From Klebsiella pneumoniae (GTDB taxonomy: Bacteria > Myxococcota_A > UBA796 > SXON01), in contig CAMAXZ010000032.1 of NCBI GenBank assembly GCA_945862325.1, forward strand, positions 1 through 46,934: a DNA stretch of 46,934 nt, written 5' to 3'. Position numbers and translations under genes: made by a program. The notes beneath the pieces were generated by a model, which worked only from the letters and a program-made list of their open reading frames with translations, did no database searches and was not told the DNA's origin. Positions within the stretch are counted from its first letter, which is position 1; each line of letters starts with the position of its first letter. Positions 25,456-34,064 of the stretch are shown here, in pieces.

Positions 25456-28400
25456 CCGACGACGACGCCCTCGGACGCGAGCGTGCGCGCACCGTCTTCG
25501 ACCGCCCGGTCATCCTCGAGGCGGGCGCGGGCACCGGCAAGACGACGACGTTGATCGTGCGGATCTGCACATGGTGCCTCGGACCGGGATGGGACGCCGC
25601 GGCGCGCCCCGGAGACACCGACGACCAGGTCGCGGCGCGCACCCTCGACGGCGTGGTCGCCATCACGTTCACCGAGGCCGCGGCCGCGGAGATGGCGGAG
25701 CGGCTCGGCGAGGCGCTCGCCCGCGTGTCGCGCGGCGAGGAGGTCAAGGGCTTCGACGTGCTGCCCGTGCCGAGCGCCGTCGCGCAGCGTCGGGCGCGCG
25801 CGCTGCTCGGAGCCGTCGACCGCATCGTGCTCTCGACGATCCACGCCTTCTGCGCGCGCCTGCTCGCCGCGTCGCCGACGGAGGCGCAGCTGCATCCGGC
25901 GCACGTCGTCGACGCCGACGGGCGCCGACTGCGCGAGGTGGTGCACGAGGTCGTGATCGACTGGTTCACACGCTTGTTCTCGGGGTCCGTCGACCCCGAG
26001 CGCGGACGCCTCGTGGAGCTCGCCAAGGCCGGCGTCCGCTCGGAGACGGTCATCGACGCGGTGGTCGCGTTCGCGACGAAGGCGGTGCCGGCGGCCGCGC
26101 TGCGCGCCGACCCGATGCATCCGGAGGCCCTGCGCGCGCTGGCCGAACGTGCGCGATCCACCGCCGACACCTGGCTCGCGCACGTCGGCGTGCACCTGGA
26201 CGAGGTGCGGGCGGCGCGGCCGCTCCTCCTCGCGACCCGCGCCCTGCAGACCTGCGAGCCCTCCATCCCCGCGCTCCGCATCGCCGTGCAGGCGTTCGGC
26301 GACGGGCGCGGCTCGCCGCTCGACGTGCTCACCGCCTTGGGCCGCGCCGTGCCAGACGCGCACGAGATCCGCGTGGCCCTCCAGCGCTGCCCCGCGTCGG
26401 CGCGGATTCACGCGAGCCGCCGGCTGCTCGACACCGTGCGGCACGTGCGCAACCTGCAGCCGGAGCTCCTGCTCGCCGCGCGGACCGTCGTCGCCGATCT
26501 GCTCGAACCGGTGGAGCACGAGCTTCGGCGCCGCGGGATCGTCACGTTCGACGCGTTGCTGCGCGACGCTCGGGACCTCCTCGCGCGAGACCCGGCGGTC
26601 CGCGACCGGGTGCGCGCCGGCATGCGGCAGCTGCTCGTCGACGAGTTCCAGGACACCGACGCGGTGCAGTGCGACATCGTGCGGATGCTGGCATTGGAAG
26701 GCGATCGTCGGCCAGGGTTGTTCATCGTGGGCGACCCGAAGCAGTCGATCTACGGCTGGCGGAGCGCCGACCTCGTGGCGTACCAGGCGTTCGTCGACGC
26801 CGTGACCGCGGGCGGCGGCGTGCTCCACCGCCTGAGCGTGAACCGTCGGTCCCACGCGGACATCCTCGCGGAGGTCGATCGCGTCGTGGGCCACGTGATG
26901 GCCCCCGAGCACGGATACCAGCCGGAGTTCCAGCCGCTGCGCGCCGCCGGAACCGCGAGCGCCCCACCGAAGCCGTGGAACACCGTGGAGTATTGGGTCT
27001 CCTGGCGCGTCGACCCTTCGGGCGTCGTGCACCGCCGCGCCCTGGACGCGACGGCGATCGAGCCCGCCGCGCTCGCCGCCGACATCGCGCGCGTGCGCGC
27101 GGCGACCCAGTGCGAGTGGTCGGACTTCGCGCTGCTCTTCCGCACCGCCACCGACCTCGACCAGTACATGAGCAAGTTCCGCGACGCCGGGATCCCGTAC
27201 GCCGTCGAACGCACGAACAGCTACTTCCGACGCCGAGAGATCATCGACGCCATCGCGCTCGTCCGCTGCATCCTCGAGCCCGAGGACACCCTCGCGCTGC
27301 TGACCGTCCTGCGGGCGCCGCTCGTGGGGGTGCCGGACGCGGCGCTCCTCCCGCTTTGGGCCGAGCGCCTTCCGACGTTGATGGCGAACCTCCACGGGGA
27401 CGACGTGCTGACGCTCGAGACGCTCCGCCTCGCGGCGGAAGGAGCGGCGCGCGCCGCCGACCAGGCCGCGCCCCCGGGCATCGAGCGCGTCCGCGGGTGG
27501 CCGGACCTGCTCGTCGAGGCGGCCGCGCACATCGGTTGGCTGCGTTCGGCGTGGGAGCGCCTGCCCGTCGACCGCTTCGTGGCCGAGCTCCGCGAGCGCT
27601 TGCCGCTCGAAGCGTGCGCGGCCGGTCGATACCTGGGCGACTACCGGCTCGCGAACCTCAGTCGGTTCTACGCGGACCTCGTCCCGGCGCTCGCGCGCGG
27701 CGACAGCGCGTCGGCGCTGCGGGCGCTCCGCGACGGGCTCGCCGGCCGACGCGAGGCCGACGACGCGCGCCCCGGCGACGCGACGGCCCGCGCGGTGCGT
27801 GTGATGACGATCCACAAGTCCAAAGGCCTCGAGTTCCCGCACGTCTACCTGCCGCAGCTCCATCGAGGACGCCGCGAGACGAACGACCGCCCCGCCTTGG
27901 ACGAGTTCGACGCGCGGGAGCACGACGGCGGCTGGGAGTACAAGCTGTTCGGCACGCGCAGCCTCGGCTGGGATCGTGTCCACGAGCACGTCGCCCGCAT
28001 CGAACAGCGTGAGCGTGTCCGCTTGCTCTACGTCGCGATGACCCGGGCGAAGTCGCGCCTCGTGCTCATCGGCGCGCCGCCGGAGAAGTGGACGCCGAGC
28101 GCCGAGCCGGTGACCACCGCGACCTCCCTGCTCGACCTCGTGCTCGCGCGACCCGACGTGCCCTCCCTCGACACGCTCCAGAACGTCGGCATGATCCAGG
28201 ATGGTGCGGCGGTGTGGCGGCTCGCCGACGACACCCCGGCCGACCGCGTGAAGACCGCGCCCCGCGAGTGGTCGTACCCCCCGGTGGACGCCGCGCGCTG
28301 GACGCAGCGCGTCGAACGCGCGGAGGCGACGATGCGGCGGCCGTTCAGTCGGGCCGCCTCGGAGATGGCGCACGGGCCGGAGCCCGAGCCGGCGCGCGTT

Positions 28401-28952
28401 GGGGGGAGCGCCGACGGGGCCGCGATCGCTGCGGCGGTCGGGACCGCCGTGCACGCGGCCCTGGAGCACATGGACGCGGCCGCCTCGGCGTCGTCGGCGC
28501 TGACCGCCGCGCAGACCGACGCCCGCGCCTCCCTCGACGGCGCCGGGCTCGACGCGGCGGCACGCGCGGCGGCCGAAGCCCGCGCGGCCGCGTTGATCGC
28601 ACGCTTCGTGCGCGGGCCGCTCGGCGAGCGCTTTCGGGCGCTGCGCCGCCACATCGTGGCCCGCGAGCTGCCGCTGCTCGCCGCGCCGCCGGACGGGGCC
28701 GATGCCCCCGTGGGTTTCGTGGCCGGCGCGATCGACATGCTCTACGAGGACCCCGCCACCGGCGCGTACGTGGTGGTGGACTACAAGACGGACCACCTGC
28801 CTGACGCCGAGGCGCGCGACGCGCGCGTCGCAAGGTACGCGCTCCAGGCGGGCGTCTACACGGCCGCCGTCCGCGATGCCCTCGACCTGCGCGCCACCCC
28901 GCGCGCGGAGCTCTGGTTCCTCACCCGCGACGAGATCGTGAGCCTCGAATGA
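25452..28952 (+). CDS. addA: AddA-like helicase-nuclease subunit (UvrD superfamily)
   Basis: A 1166-residue superfamily 1A helicase with a C-terminal nuclease. Seen in order: Walker A EAGAGTGKTTTL (Lys30); motif Ia AITFTEAAAAEMAERL; IHAFCARLL; Walker B/motif II LLVDEFQDTDAVQ; motif III VGDPKQSIYGWRSADLVAYQ; motif V MTIHKSKGLEFPHVYLPQ; motif VI LLYVAMTRAKSRLVL; and the nuclease core VVVDYKTDHLPDAEARD near residue 1110. All catalytic motifs are intact, so it should unwind 3' to 5' and cut one strand within the AddAB complex. It overlaps addB and the following kinase gene by four bases each. Confidence 0.92.
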   Translation: MTDDDALGRERARTVFDRPVILEAGAGTGKTTTLIVRICTWCLGPGWDAAARPGDTDDQVAARTLDGVVAITFTEAAAAEMAERLGEALARVSRGEEVKGFDVLPVPSAVAQRRARALLGAVDRIVLSTIHAFCARLLAASPTEAQLHPAHVVDADGRRLREVVHEVVIDWFTRLFSGSVDPERGRLVELAKAGVRSETVIDAVVAFATKAVPAAALRADPMHPEALRALAERARSTADTWLAHVGVHLDEVRAARPLLLATRALQTCEPSIPALRIAVQAFGDGRGSPLDVLTALGRAVPDAHEIRVALQRCPASARIHASRRLLDTVRHVRNLQPELLLAARTVVADLLEPVEHELRRRGIVTFDALLRDARDLLARDPAVRDRVRAGMRQLLVDEFQDTDAVQCDIVRMLALEGDRRPGLFIVGDPKQSIYGWRSADLVAYQAFVDAVTAGGGVLHRLSVNRRSHADILAEVDRVVGHVMAPEHGYQPEFQPLRAAGTASAPPKPWNTVEYWVSWRVDPSGVVHRRALDATAIEPAALAADIARVRAATQCEWSDFALLFRTATDLDQYMSKFRDAGIPYAVERTNSYFRRREIIDAIALVRCILEPEDTLALLTVLRAPLVGVPDAALLPLWAERLPTLMANLHGDDVLTLETLRLAAEGAARAADQAAPPGIERVRGWPDLLVEAAAHIGWLRSAWERLPVDRFVAELRERLPLEACAAGRYLGDYRLANLSRFYADLVPALARGDSASALRALRDGLAGRREADDARPGDATARAVRVMTIHKSKGLEFPHVYLPQLHRGRRETNDRPALDEFDAREHDGGWEYKLFGTRSLGWDRVHEHVARIEQRERVRLLYVAMTRAKSRLVLIGAPPEKWTPSAEPVTTATSLLDLVLARPDVPSLDTLQNVGMIQDGAAVWRLADDTPADRVKTAPREWSYPPVDAARWTQRVERAEATMRRPFSRAASEMAHGPEPEPARVGGSADGAAIAAAVGTAVHAALEHMDAAASASSALTAAQTDARASLDGAGLDAAARAAAEARAAALIARFVRGPLGERFRALRRHIVARELPLLAAPPDGADAPVGFVAGAIDMLYEDPATGAYVVVDYKTDHLPDAEARDARVARYALQAGVYTAAVRDALDLRATPRAELWFLTRDEIVSLE

Positions 28953-30355
28953 CCGCCGAAACCGATTGGCTCGAGCTCCTGTGCGCGGCCAGCCAGGACG
29001 CCCTCCTGGCGATCGACGGCGCCGGTCACGTGATGCGCCTCAGCGTGGCCGGGGCCGCCCTGTTCGAGCGGGAGGCCGCGTCGGCGGTGGGGCTCCCGGT
29101 GGCGGCGCTCCTGCCCGAGCTCGAAGACGACGACGCGATCGCCCGCGAGACCGTCGCGGTCACCGGCGGCGGGCAGCGGTTTCCGGTCCGCGTGACCACG
29201 CGGACCGGCGTCGCCGCGGGCGCCCCGGTGCGCGTGGCGAGCGTCCGCGACCTCCGCGAGCTCCGTCGCGTCGAAGACGCCCTCCGAGACGCCCAGCGCA
29301 TCGACGGGCTCGGCATGCTGGCGGGCGGCGTCGCGCACGACTTCAACAACTTCCTCACGTCGATCGTCGGCTCCGCCGATCTCACCCGCCGGTGTCTGCC
29401 GCCCGACCACCCGGCCCTGGTCCCGCTCGCCGACGTCGTGCGCGCGAGCGAGCGCGCCGTCGCGACGACCCGGCGCCTCCTCGCGTACGCTGGGCGCGGC
29501 GAGGCCCGGCCCGGCGCCGCCGACCTGAACGAGGTCGTGACGGACATCGTGTCCCTGCTGCGGAGCAGCCTCCCGCCCGGCGTGTCGGTCGAGGTGGACC
29601 TCGCCCCGGACCTGCCGATCCTGTGGGCCGAACGCGGGCACCTCCAGCAGGTCGTGATGAACCTCGTGCTCAACGCCGCGGAGGCCAGCGCCGCCGCGCG
29701 GACCGCGGTGCACGTCCGCACCCGCCGGTCCGTCGGCGCGGTCGAGCTGGTGGTGGCGGACGCGGGGGTCGGCATCCCGAGCGACGTCGTCCCCCGGATC
29801 TTCGACCCGTTCTTCACGACGAAGGCGCACGGTCGCGGCCTCGGCCTCGCGGCCGTCGCCAGCATGGCGCGGGCCCGCGGCGGCACGGTCGACGTCGCGA
29901 GCGAGGTCGGCGTCGGCACCACGTTCCGCGTCGTGCTCCCCTCCGGCGCGATCTCGACGGTCCCCGCGGCCGAGCGGGCCCCCGTGCCTCCGCGGCGGCG
30001 CGGGGTCCGCATCCTCGTCGTCGACGACGACGACGATCTGCAGGAGTACGTGGGCGCTGTCCTGTCCCTCCAGGACCACGTCGCGAACGTCGCAGGGTCC
30101 GGCGAAGCGGCCTTGGCCATCGCCGATCTGACCTCCTTCGACCTCGCCTTCGTCGACATCGTCTTGTCGGGCATGGACGGGTTCGAGGCGGCCGCTCACC
30201 TTCGGGCGCGCGCCCCGACCCTCCCCATCGTGATGATGAGCGGCTACGGCGACGACCTCTCGGGCGACCCGCGCCTCGTCGCCGGGGCGCGCGTGCTCGC
30301 CAAGCCGTTCTCGCCGGCCGAGCTGCTGGGCATGGTGGACGTGATGGCGCGGTGA
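28949..30355 (+). CDS. Hybrid sensor histidine kinase with C-terminal receiver (NtrB-like)
   Basis: A 468-residue soluble kinase. Residues 1-110 are PAS-like (LLAIDGAGHVMRLSVAGAAL). The dimerisation box GGVAHDFNNFLTSIVGSADL contains His130, followed by a GHKL ATPase domain with N box NLVLNAAEA (Asn242), DAGVGIP and GRGLGLAAV. Residues about 353-465 are a receiver with the acidic cluster VVDDDDD, phospho-acceptor Asp403 and Lys452. There is no transmembrane segment, so it senses a cytoplasmic signal. It is the fourth gene of the EAL-addBA operon, joined to addA by an ATGA overlap. The presence of a signalling gene at each end of a recombination operon is unusual. The output partner is unknown. 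Confidence 0.9.
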   Translation: MTAETDWLELLCAASQDALLAIDGAGHVMRLSVAGAALFEREAASAVGLPVAALLPELEDDDAIARETVAVTGGGQRFPVRVTTRTGVAAGAPVRVASVRDLRELRRVEDALRDAQRIDGLGMLAGGVAHDFNNFLTSIVGSADLTRRCLPPDHPALVPLADVVRASERAVATTRRLLAYAGRGEARPGAADLNEVVTDIVSLLRSSLPPGVSVEVDLAPDLPILWAERGHLQQVVMNLVLNAAEASAAARTAVHVRTRRSVGAVELVVADAGVGIPSDVVPRIFDPFFTTKAHGRGLGLAAVASMARARGGTVDVASEVGVGTTFRVVLPSGAISTVPAAERAPVPPRRRGVRILVVDDDDDLQEYVGAVLSLQDHVANVAGSGEAALAIADLTSFDLAFVDIVLSGMDGFEAAAHLRARAPTLPIVMMSGYGDDLSGDPRLVAGARVLAKPFSPAELLGMVDVMAR

Positions 30356-30358
30356 GCG

Positions 30359-30892
30359 TCAGCTGCCAAACTTCTGGAGCTGCCCGAGGACGCCGTTGCG
30401 CTCGAGTATCCCACGAAGATGCTCACGGATCGCCGGATCGCCCAGGACGCGGTTCGGCAGCCCAGCCTCGGTCGTACCCGGGTACCACTTCGCGAGCTGG
30501 GCAAACGCGTACGACTTTCCGTTGGGCTTCTCCCCCAGAGGTTCGCGCTCCAGCCAGTTGGCGACGTCGGCGGCTCGCGCCGGGTAAGCGCGGATGAGCG
30601 CGCTGCAGATCACACGCGCGAGGTCCTGCTGGTCCGCCAACCAGAGGGTACCCGCGGGGTCGTCGGTCGACCACCTCGCGACCGCACAGGGCAACGCGTG
30701 CTGCCGCGGCGGGTGGCCGGCGGGCCCGTCGTGATCGACGCATGCGAGCATCTGGTCGATCGGGTGAGTCGTCTGCTTCTGGCGGAAGTCGAGCGCCGCC
30801 CGTGCGACGTTGTCCACACCATTCGCGCTTCCGAGCAGCCGACCGTCGTACCCCTCACAGATGAGCACCGACCACGACGGCAGGACGGTCAT
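30359..30892 (-). CDS. Small TOPRIM-like protein paired with an OLD-like ATPase
   Basis: A 177-residue protein whose first 60 residues fit a TOPRIM core: a first strand ending in a conserved acid (SVLICEGYDGR, Glu13), then after one helix a strand with D-x-D (MLACVDHDG, Asp53 and Asp55). The C-terminal part (GKSYAFAQLAKWYPGTTEAG, then LGDPAIREHLRGILERNG) recalls small TOPRIM proteins, such as the DUF3226 group, that sit beside AAA ATPases. It starts within the stop of the ATPase gene (ATGA) and is the last gene of the five-gene cassette. Metal-dependent nuclease activity is inferred; the match is by motif and context only, and it may be an inactive or novel fold. Confidence 0.6.
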   Translation of the reverse strand: MTVLPSWSVLICEGYDGRLLGSANGVDNVARAALDFRQKQTTHPIDQMLACVDHDGPAGHPPRQHALPCAVARWSTDDPAGTLWLADQQDLARVICSALIRAYPARAADVANWLEREPLGEKPNGKSYAFAQLAKWYPGTTEAGLPNRVLGDPAIREHLRGILERNGVLGQLQKFGS

Positions 30893-31887
30893 CGAAGGTC
30901 CGCCTCGATCTCCGACCTCGCGAACCGGAGGTCGTCCCCCGCGGCCCGGTTGTTCACCAGCACCCCGTCTCGCAGCGCGAGGTTGAACACGGCGAGCGAG
31001 TCCAAGTGCCCGACGTCACGCATCGCGGAGATCAACGCGTCGATCATCTCCAGGCTGTGCGTCGTGAGGACAACCTGAGTGCCCCGCGTCGCCGCGCCCA
31101 CGATCGCATGTGCGGAGCAGCGTAAGGCCGCAGGGTGCTGGAACGACTCGGGCTCTTCTACGAGCGCCACGCCACCGTCGAACTCCGCCAGCCCGAACGA
31201 CAGCCGCAAGAACGCGCGAAGTCCGTCCCCGATCAGCGCCGCGGGCACCGCGCCGACACCCGAGGCCACGTGAAGCACCGGCGCGTTCGACGGGTCGAGC
31301 AGGATCTCCAAGCCGATCGTGCCCGGCAGTAGACGCGCCAGCATCTCGACCGTGATCGCTTTGCGCCCCCGTCGCACCGCCTCCGAGTACGAGCGCTCGA
31401 GGGAGGTCCAGGTGCCCGGGTCGATCAGCCCACCAACCTCGAACGCGCTGCCCACGTCGCGACCGGGCTTGTACCCGATGTTCTCGCCACGATCGTCCGC
31501 GCGCACGGACGCGATTTCACTCCGGAGCACCCCATCCTGGCGGTACACGCGCACCAGCCGTGACGCGCCTTCCACCTCGAGCGTGACCGAGCGCACGAAC
31601 TCGACGTCGATCCCGTTACGACTCTGGCCGACCGTGACACGCGCGACGGCACCGTCAGGCGCTCGAAACAACCAGCGCGCGGGATCCGATACCGCGCCAC
31701 GCCTGCGAAGCGAGCTCACCACCGCGCCCGTGACGTCCGTGGCCCCCGCCAGAAGGATCGCATCCAGCACGGTGCTCTTGCCACAGCCGTTCGGCCCTGT
31801 GAGAACGGTCACCGGCGCCAGACCGTCCAGCCGGCCGCGCGCCACACCCCGCAGGCCCTCGACGCCGACGGCCCCCACGTGCACCAC
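30889..31887 (-). CDS. OLD-like / AAA ATPase of the ABC-ATPase class
   Basis: A 332-residue ATPase. Walker A is GPNGCGKS (31-38), Walker B with catalytic acids is VALVEEPESFQHP (240-252), and the switch histidine is in VVLTTHSLEMIDAL (272-285). The EEPE form is common in OLD-family and related defence ATPases. The length is that of a compact ATPase head without a long coiled coil or fused nuclease. It is coupled to the small TOPRIM-like gene downstream and begins 9 bases after the DNA ligase gene. ATPase plus TOPRIM pairs (Gabija, PARIS, OLD classes) are known antiphage modules, and that is the nearest parallel. Base composition dips locally: the 60 bases from 31021 contain 25 A/T, hinting at transfer. 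GTG start at 31887 (GTG at 31884 is also possible). Confidence 0.82.
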   Translation of the reverse strand: MVHVGAVGVEGLRGVARGRLDGLAPVTVLTGPNGCGKSTVLDAILLAGATDVTGAVVSSLRRRGAVSDPARWLFRAPDGAVARVTVGQSRNGIDVEFVRSVTLEVEGASRLVRVYRQDGVLRSEIASVRADDRGENIGYKPGRDVGSAFEVGGLIDPGTWTSLERSYSEAVRRGRKAITVEMLARLLPGTIGLEILLDPSNAPVLHVASGVGAVPAALIGDGLRAFLRLSFGLAEFDGGVALVEEPESFQHPAALRCSAHAIVGAATRGTQVVLTTHSLEMIDALISAMRDVGHLDSLAVFNLALRDGVLVNNRAAGDDLRFARSEIEADLR

Positions 31888-31896
31888 CAGCCCGGC

Positions 31897-33357
31897 TCAT
31901 GGCACCTCTGCCCACCCTTTCTTCACGTTCTCGGCGATCCACGCCTCGACGATGCGATCGATGCCCTCGCGGTCCGCGGCCACGCGAAGCTGCGTCTGAA
32001 GCGGCTCCTTGCGGCCGTGCGACCAGTCGGTGAAGTGCGCGACGAACGCTGGATATTCGCTGTCGACGCCGCCGCGCTGCGGGTCGACCACGACGACCTT
32101 CCGCACCGCCGTCGAGCCCTTGGTCACCTTCGTCCACACCCGTCGCGCAACCACCCGACCACCCTGCGGCGTCGTCGCCACCGCGTTTTCGCTCGGGCCC
32201 TCCGCGATCAACGAATAGACCTGCTCGACCCCGACGTGCGCCGCGTCGACCGGCTTGTCGGGTCGCTCGCGCTCGAACACCGGGAACAACATCGACGCGA
32301 GGTTGTCCAGGCCGACCGGGGTCCAGCCGCCCTGCGGGTCGAACCGCACGACCATGCGCCGGATGGGCTGATCGCGCGCGTCGGTGTCGATGACCTCGAA
32401 CACCTTGAGCTGCACCACGATCTCCGGGCGCACCCAGCGGCAAAGGGTGCCCTCGGCGCTCGCCATCCGGAACTGGCTCGGCACCACCGAAGGCTCGAGC
32501 CGATGAAGCCAATAGATCCGCTTCTCGGCAGACAAGCCGCTTCCGACCGTGCCGAGCACGTGGTAGCTGCCGTCGTCACGGACGAGCCCCACGAGCAGCT
32601 CGCGCACCTCCGCGTGCACCGTGCCGTCGTCGTTCGCCGCGCGCGCTTCGCCGAACCCGAGGACCACGGCGTCGAGATCGAGGGTGTTCTTGACCTTGAA
32701 CACCGTGTTGTCCGCCTCGACCCGCACGACGAGGCCTTCGAACTTGCCCGAGTCGACCCACTCCGCGAATCGCTGGTGGACGGCGTCGCGCCCCCCGGGA
32801 ACCGTCGTCACCGGGGCCACACGCCTCCCGCTGCCGAACAGCGCCTGGATCCGCTCCCATCGCGCCGCGTACGGGAGGCGCTGCGCGTCGTCTTCGCCGT
32901 CGGACACGACGTCGAAGACCTTGAACCCGAGCCGCGCCGCGAGGTTCCCGTCGGCGTGCGCGCGCGCCACCGCCTTGACGCGCGCGCGCTCGTTGGCTCC
33001 CGGCAGCGCGAACAGCTCGCCCGCGACTACGATGTCGCCGACCGCCGCGAGGTGCTGCGCCGCTTCGTCGGTGAGCGGGATCCCCTGGATCACCCGGCCG
33101 GTCGGCGAGCACAGCGCGACCTCGTCGGCGAGCTTGCACAGGTACCACAGCTCGCCGTCGACCTTCGTGGAGATCGAGAGGTCGACCTTGTCGGGGATCA
33201 GGTCCTCGACGCGCGACACCTGCACGAAGCGATAGCGCTTGGCGACGTTGCGACGGTACGCCTGGAGGCGCGCCTTCAGCGACGCGGGGAGGAGCGCGCC
33301 GATGGGCGCGCGGCGCCCGGGGCCGTACGGCTCCCATTGCGAGGCGAACACGCTCAC
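31897..33357 (-). CDS. ATP-dependent DNA ligase-like protein with C-terminal extension
   Basis: A 486-residue protein with a full nucleotidyltransferase core. Motif I is SISTKVDGELWYL with the predicted AMP-accepting Lys65; motif III is IVVAGELFAL (Glu114); motif IV is GKFEGLVVRVE (Glu207); motif V is NTVFKVKNT (Lys221 and Lys223). An OB-fold follows (AVVLGFGEA, GTVGSGLSAEKR, CRWVRPEIVVQLKVFEV) as in LigB/LigD-type ligases, then about 130 residues with no recognised domain. It should seal 5'-phosphate nicks using ATP; RNA as substrate cannot be excluded. The GTG start at 33357 overlaps the upstream stop (GTGA), so it is in one operon with two unknown proteins before it and the ATPase/TOPRIM pair after it. 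Confidence 0.85.
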   Translation of the reverse strand: MSVFASQWEPYGPGRRAPIGALLPASLKARLQAYRRNVAKRYRFVQVSRVEDLIPDKVDLSISTKVDGELWYLCKLADEVALCSPTGRVIQGIPLTDEAAQHLAAVGDIVVAGELFALPGANERARVKAVARAHADGNLAARLGFKVFDVVSDGEDDAQRLPYAARWERIQALFGSGRRVAPVTTVPGGRDAVHQRFAEWVDSGKFEGLVVRVEADNTVFKVKNTLDLDAVVLGFGEARAANDDGTVHAEVRELLVGLVRDDGSYHVLGTVGSGLSAEKRIYWLHRLEPSVVPSQFRMASAEGTLCRWVRPEIVVQLKVFEVIDTDARDQPIRRMVVRFDPQGGWTPVGLDNLASMLFPVFERERPDKPVDAAHVGVEQVYSLIAEGPSENAVATTPQGGRVVARRVWTKVTKGSTAVRKVVVVDPQRGGVDSEYPAFVAHFTDWSHGRKEPLQTQLRVAADREGIDRIVEAWIAENVKKGWAEVP

Positions 33358-34064
33358 GGGGCCTCCACGGGGCGCTTGAGCTCGAGGTTGGAGAGGTGGA
33401 GCACGAGGCGGTACCCGGTGTCGTCGGCGCGGCCCTCGAGGAAGCCGCGAAACGGCGACCCGTTGCGCTGGAACACGAGGGGCTCGTTGCCACGATCGCC
33501 CGCGCCCATGAGCAACATGGCGCCCGCCTGTTGGAGGTGCTTCGCGATGGCGTGGAGGTAGTCGAAGGTCAGCCCGTTGATGTGCCGAAGCTGGTATTTC
33601 CGGGAGAACGCGAAGTTGCGCACCACGCGCTCGACCGGGACGAGCCGCCCGGTCCAAGGGAGGGCGCGCTCTTCGAGCACCGTGGCCTCTTTGTCGATGA
33701 AGTCGGCGCGCGCGATCTCGGCGCCGTGCGGGTCGAGGGTGACGCGCAGCGCCCGCGCCGCGTACAACACCTTGCCGTCCGGGCCGATCCACACCTGGGT
33801 CGCGGAGCCGACGCGCCGGCCGACGTGCTCGAGGTCCACCTCCGGATCGCCCTCCACGAGGGCCCGCGCCAGGCCCTCCGGGTCCGGATACCGACGGGTC
33901 AACCCGAGGAGGTCACGGCCCTCCGTCGCCTTCACCAGGCGCACGTTCCGCACTGGTTGGTTCGACGGGCCGACGTAGCTCCAGTCTTCCCGGCTCCGCG
34001 GGCCCTCGGCCTTGATGATCGCGTCGCGTCGCAAGTGGTCGGTGATGTTGAGGAAGCGCGGCAT
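33354..34064 (-). CDS. Conserved-looking protein of unknown function in the ligase cassette
   Basis: A 236-residue soluble protein starting at ATG 34064, which shares a base with the upstream stop (TGATG), and ending inside the ligase start (GTGA). It opens MPRFLNITDHLRRDAIIKAE and has a C-terminal section with strong local order: RNFAFSRKYQLRHINGLTFD, YLHAIAKHLQQAGAMLLMGA, then EPLVFQRNGSPFRGFLEGR and YRLVLHLSNLELKRPVE. The last block is beta-rich and looks like a family signature, but I cannot name the family. No catalytic motif is evident. Tight coupling to the ligase implies a shared function, perhaps a DNA-end or substrate-binding partner; that is inference. Confidence 0.65.
   Translation of the reverse strand: MPRFLNITDHLRRDAIIKAEGPRSREDWSYVGPSNQPVRNVRLVKATEGRDLLGLTRRYPDPEGLARALVEGDPEVDLEHVGRRVGSATQVWIGPDGKVLYAARALRVTLDPHGAEIARADFIDKEATVLEERALPWTGRLVPVERVVRNFAFSRKYQLRHINGLTFDYLHAIAKHLQQAGAMLLMGAGDRGNEPLVFQRNGSPFRGFLEGRADDTGYRLVLHLSNLELKRPVEAP

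Noticed and set aside
25257..28796. A 1179-codon open frame antisense to addA.
   Set aside because: AddA on the plus strand has every helicase motif in order; the antisense translation has none.
30359..31887. Naming the ATPase and small protein as PARIS or Gabija.
   Set aside because: Sizes differ, no UvrD-like GajB or DUF4435-sized AriB is present, and only core motifs match. The pair is described by motif instead.
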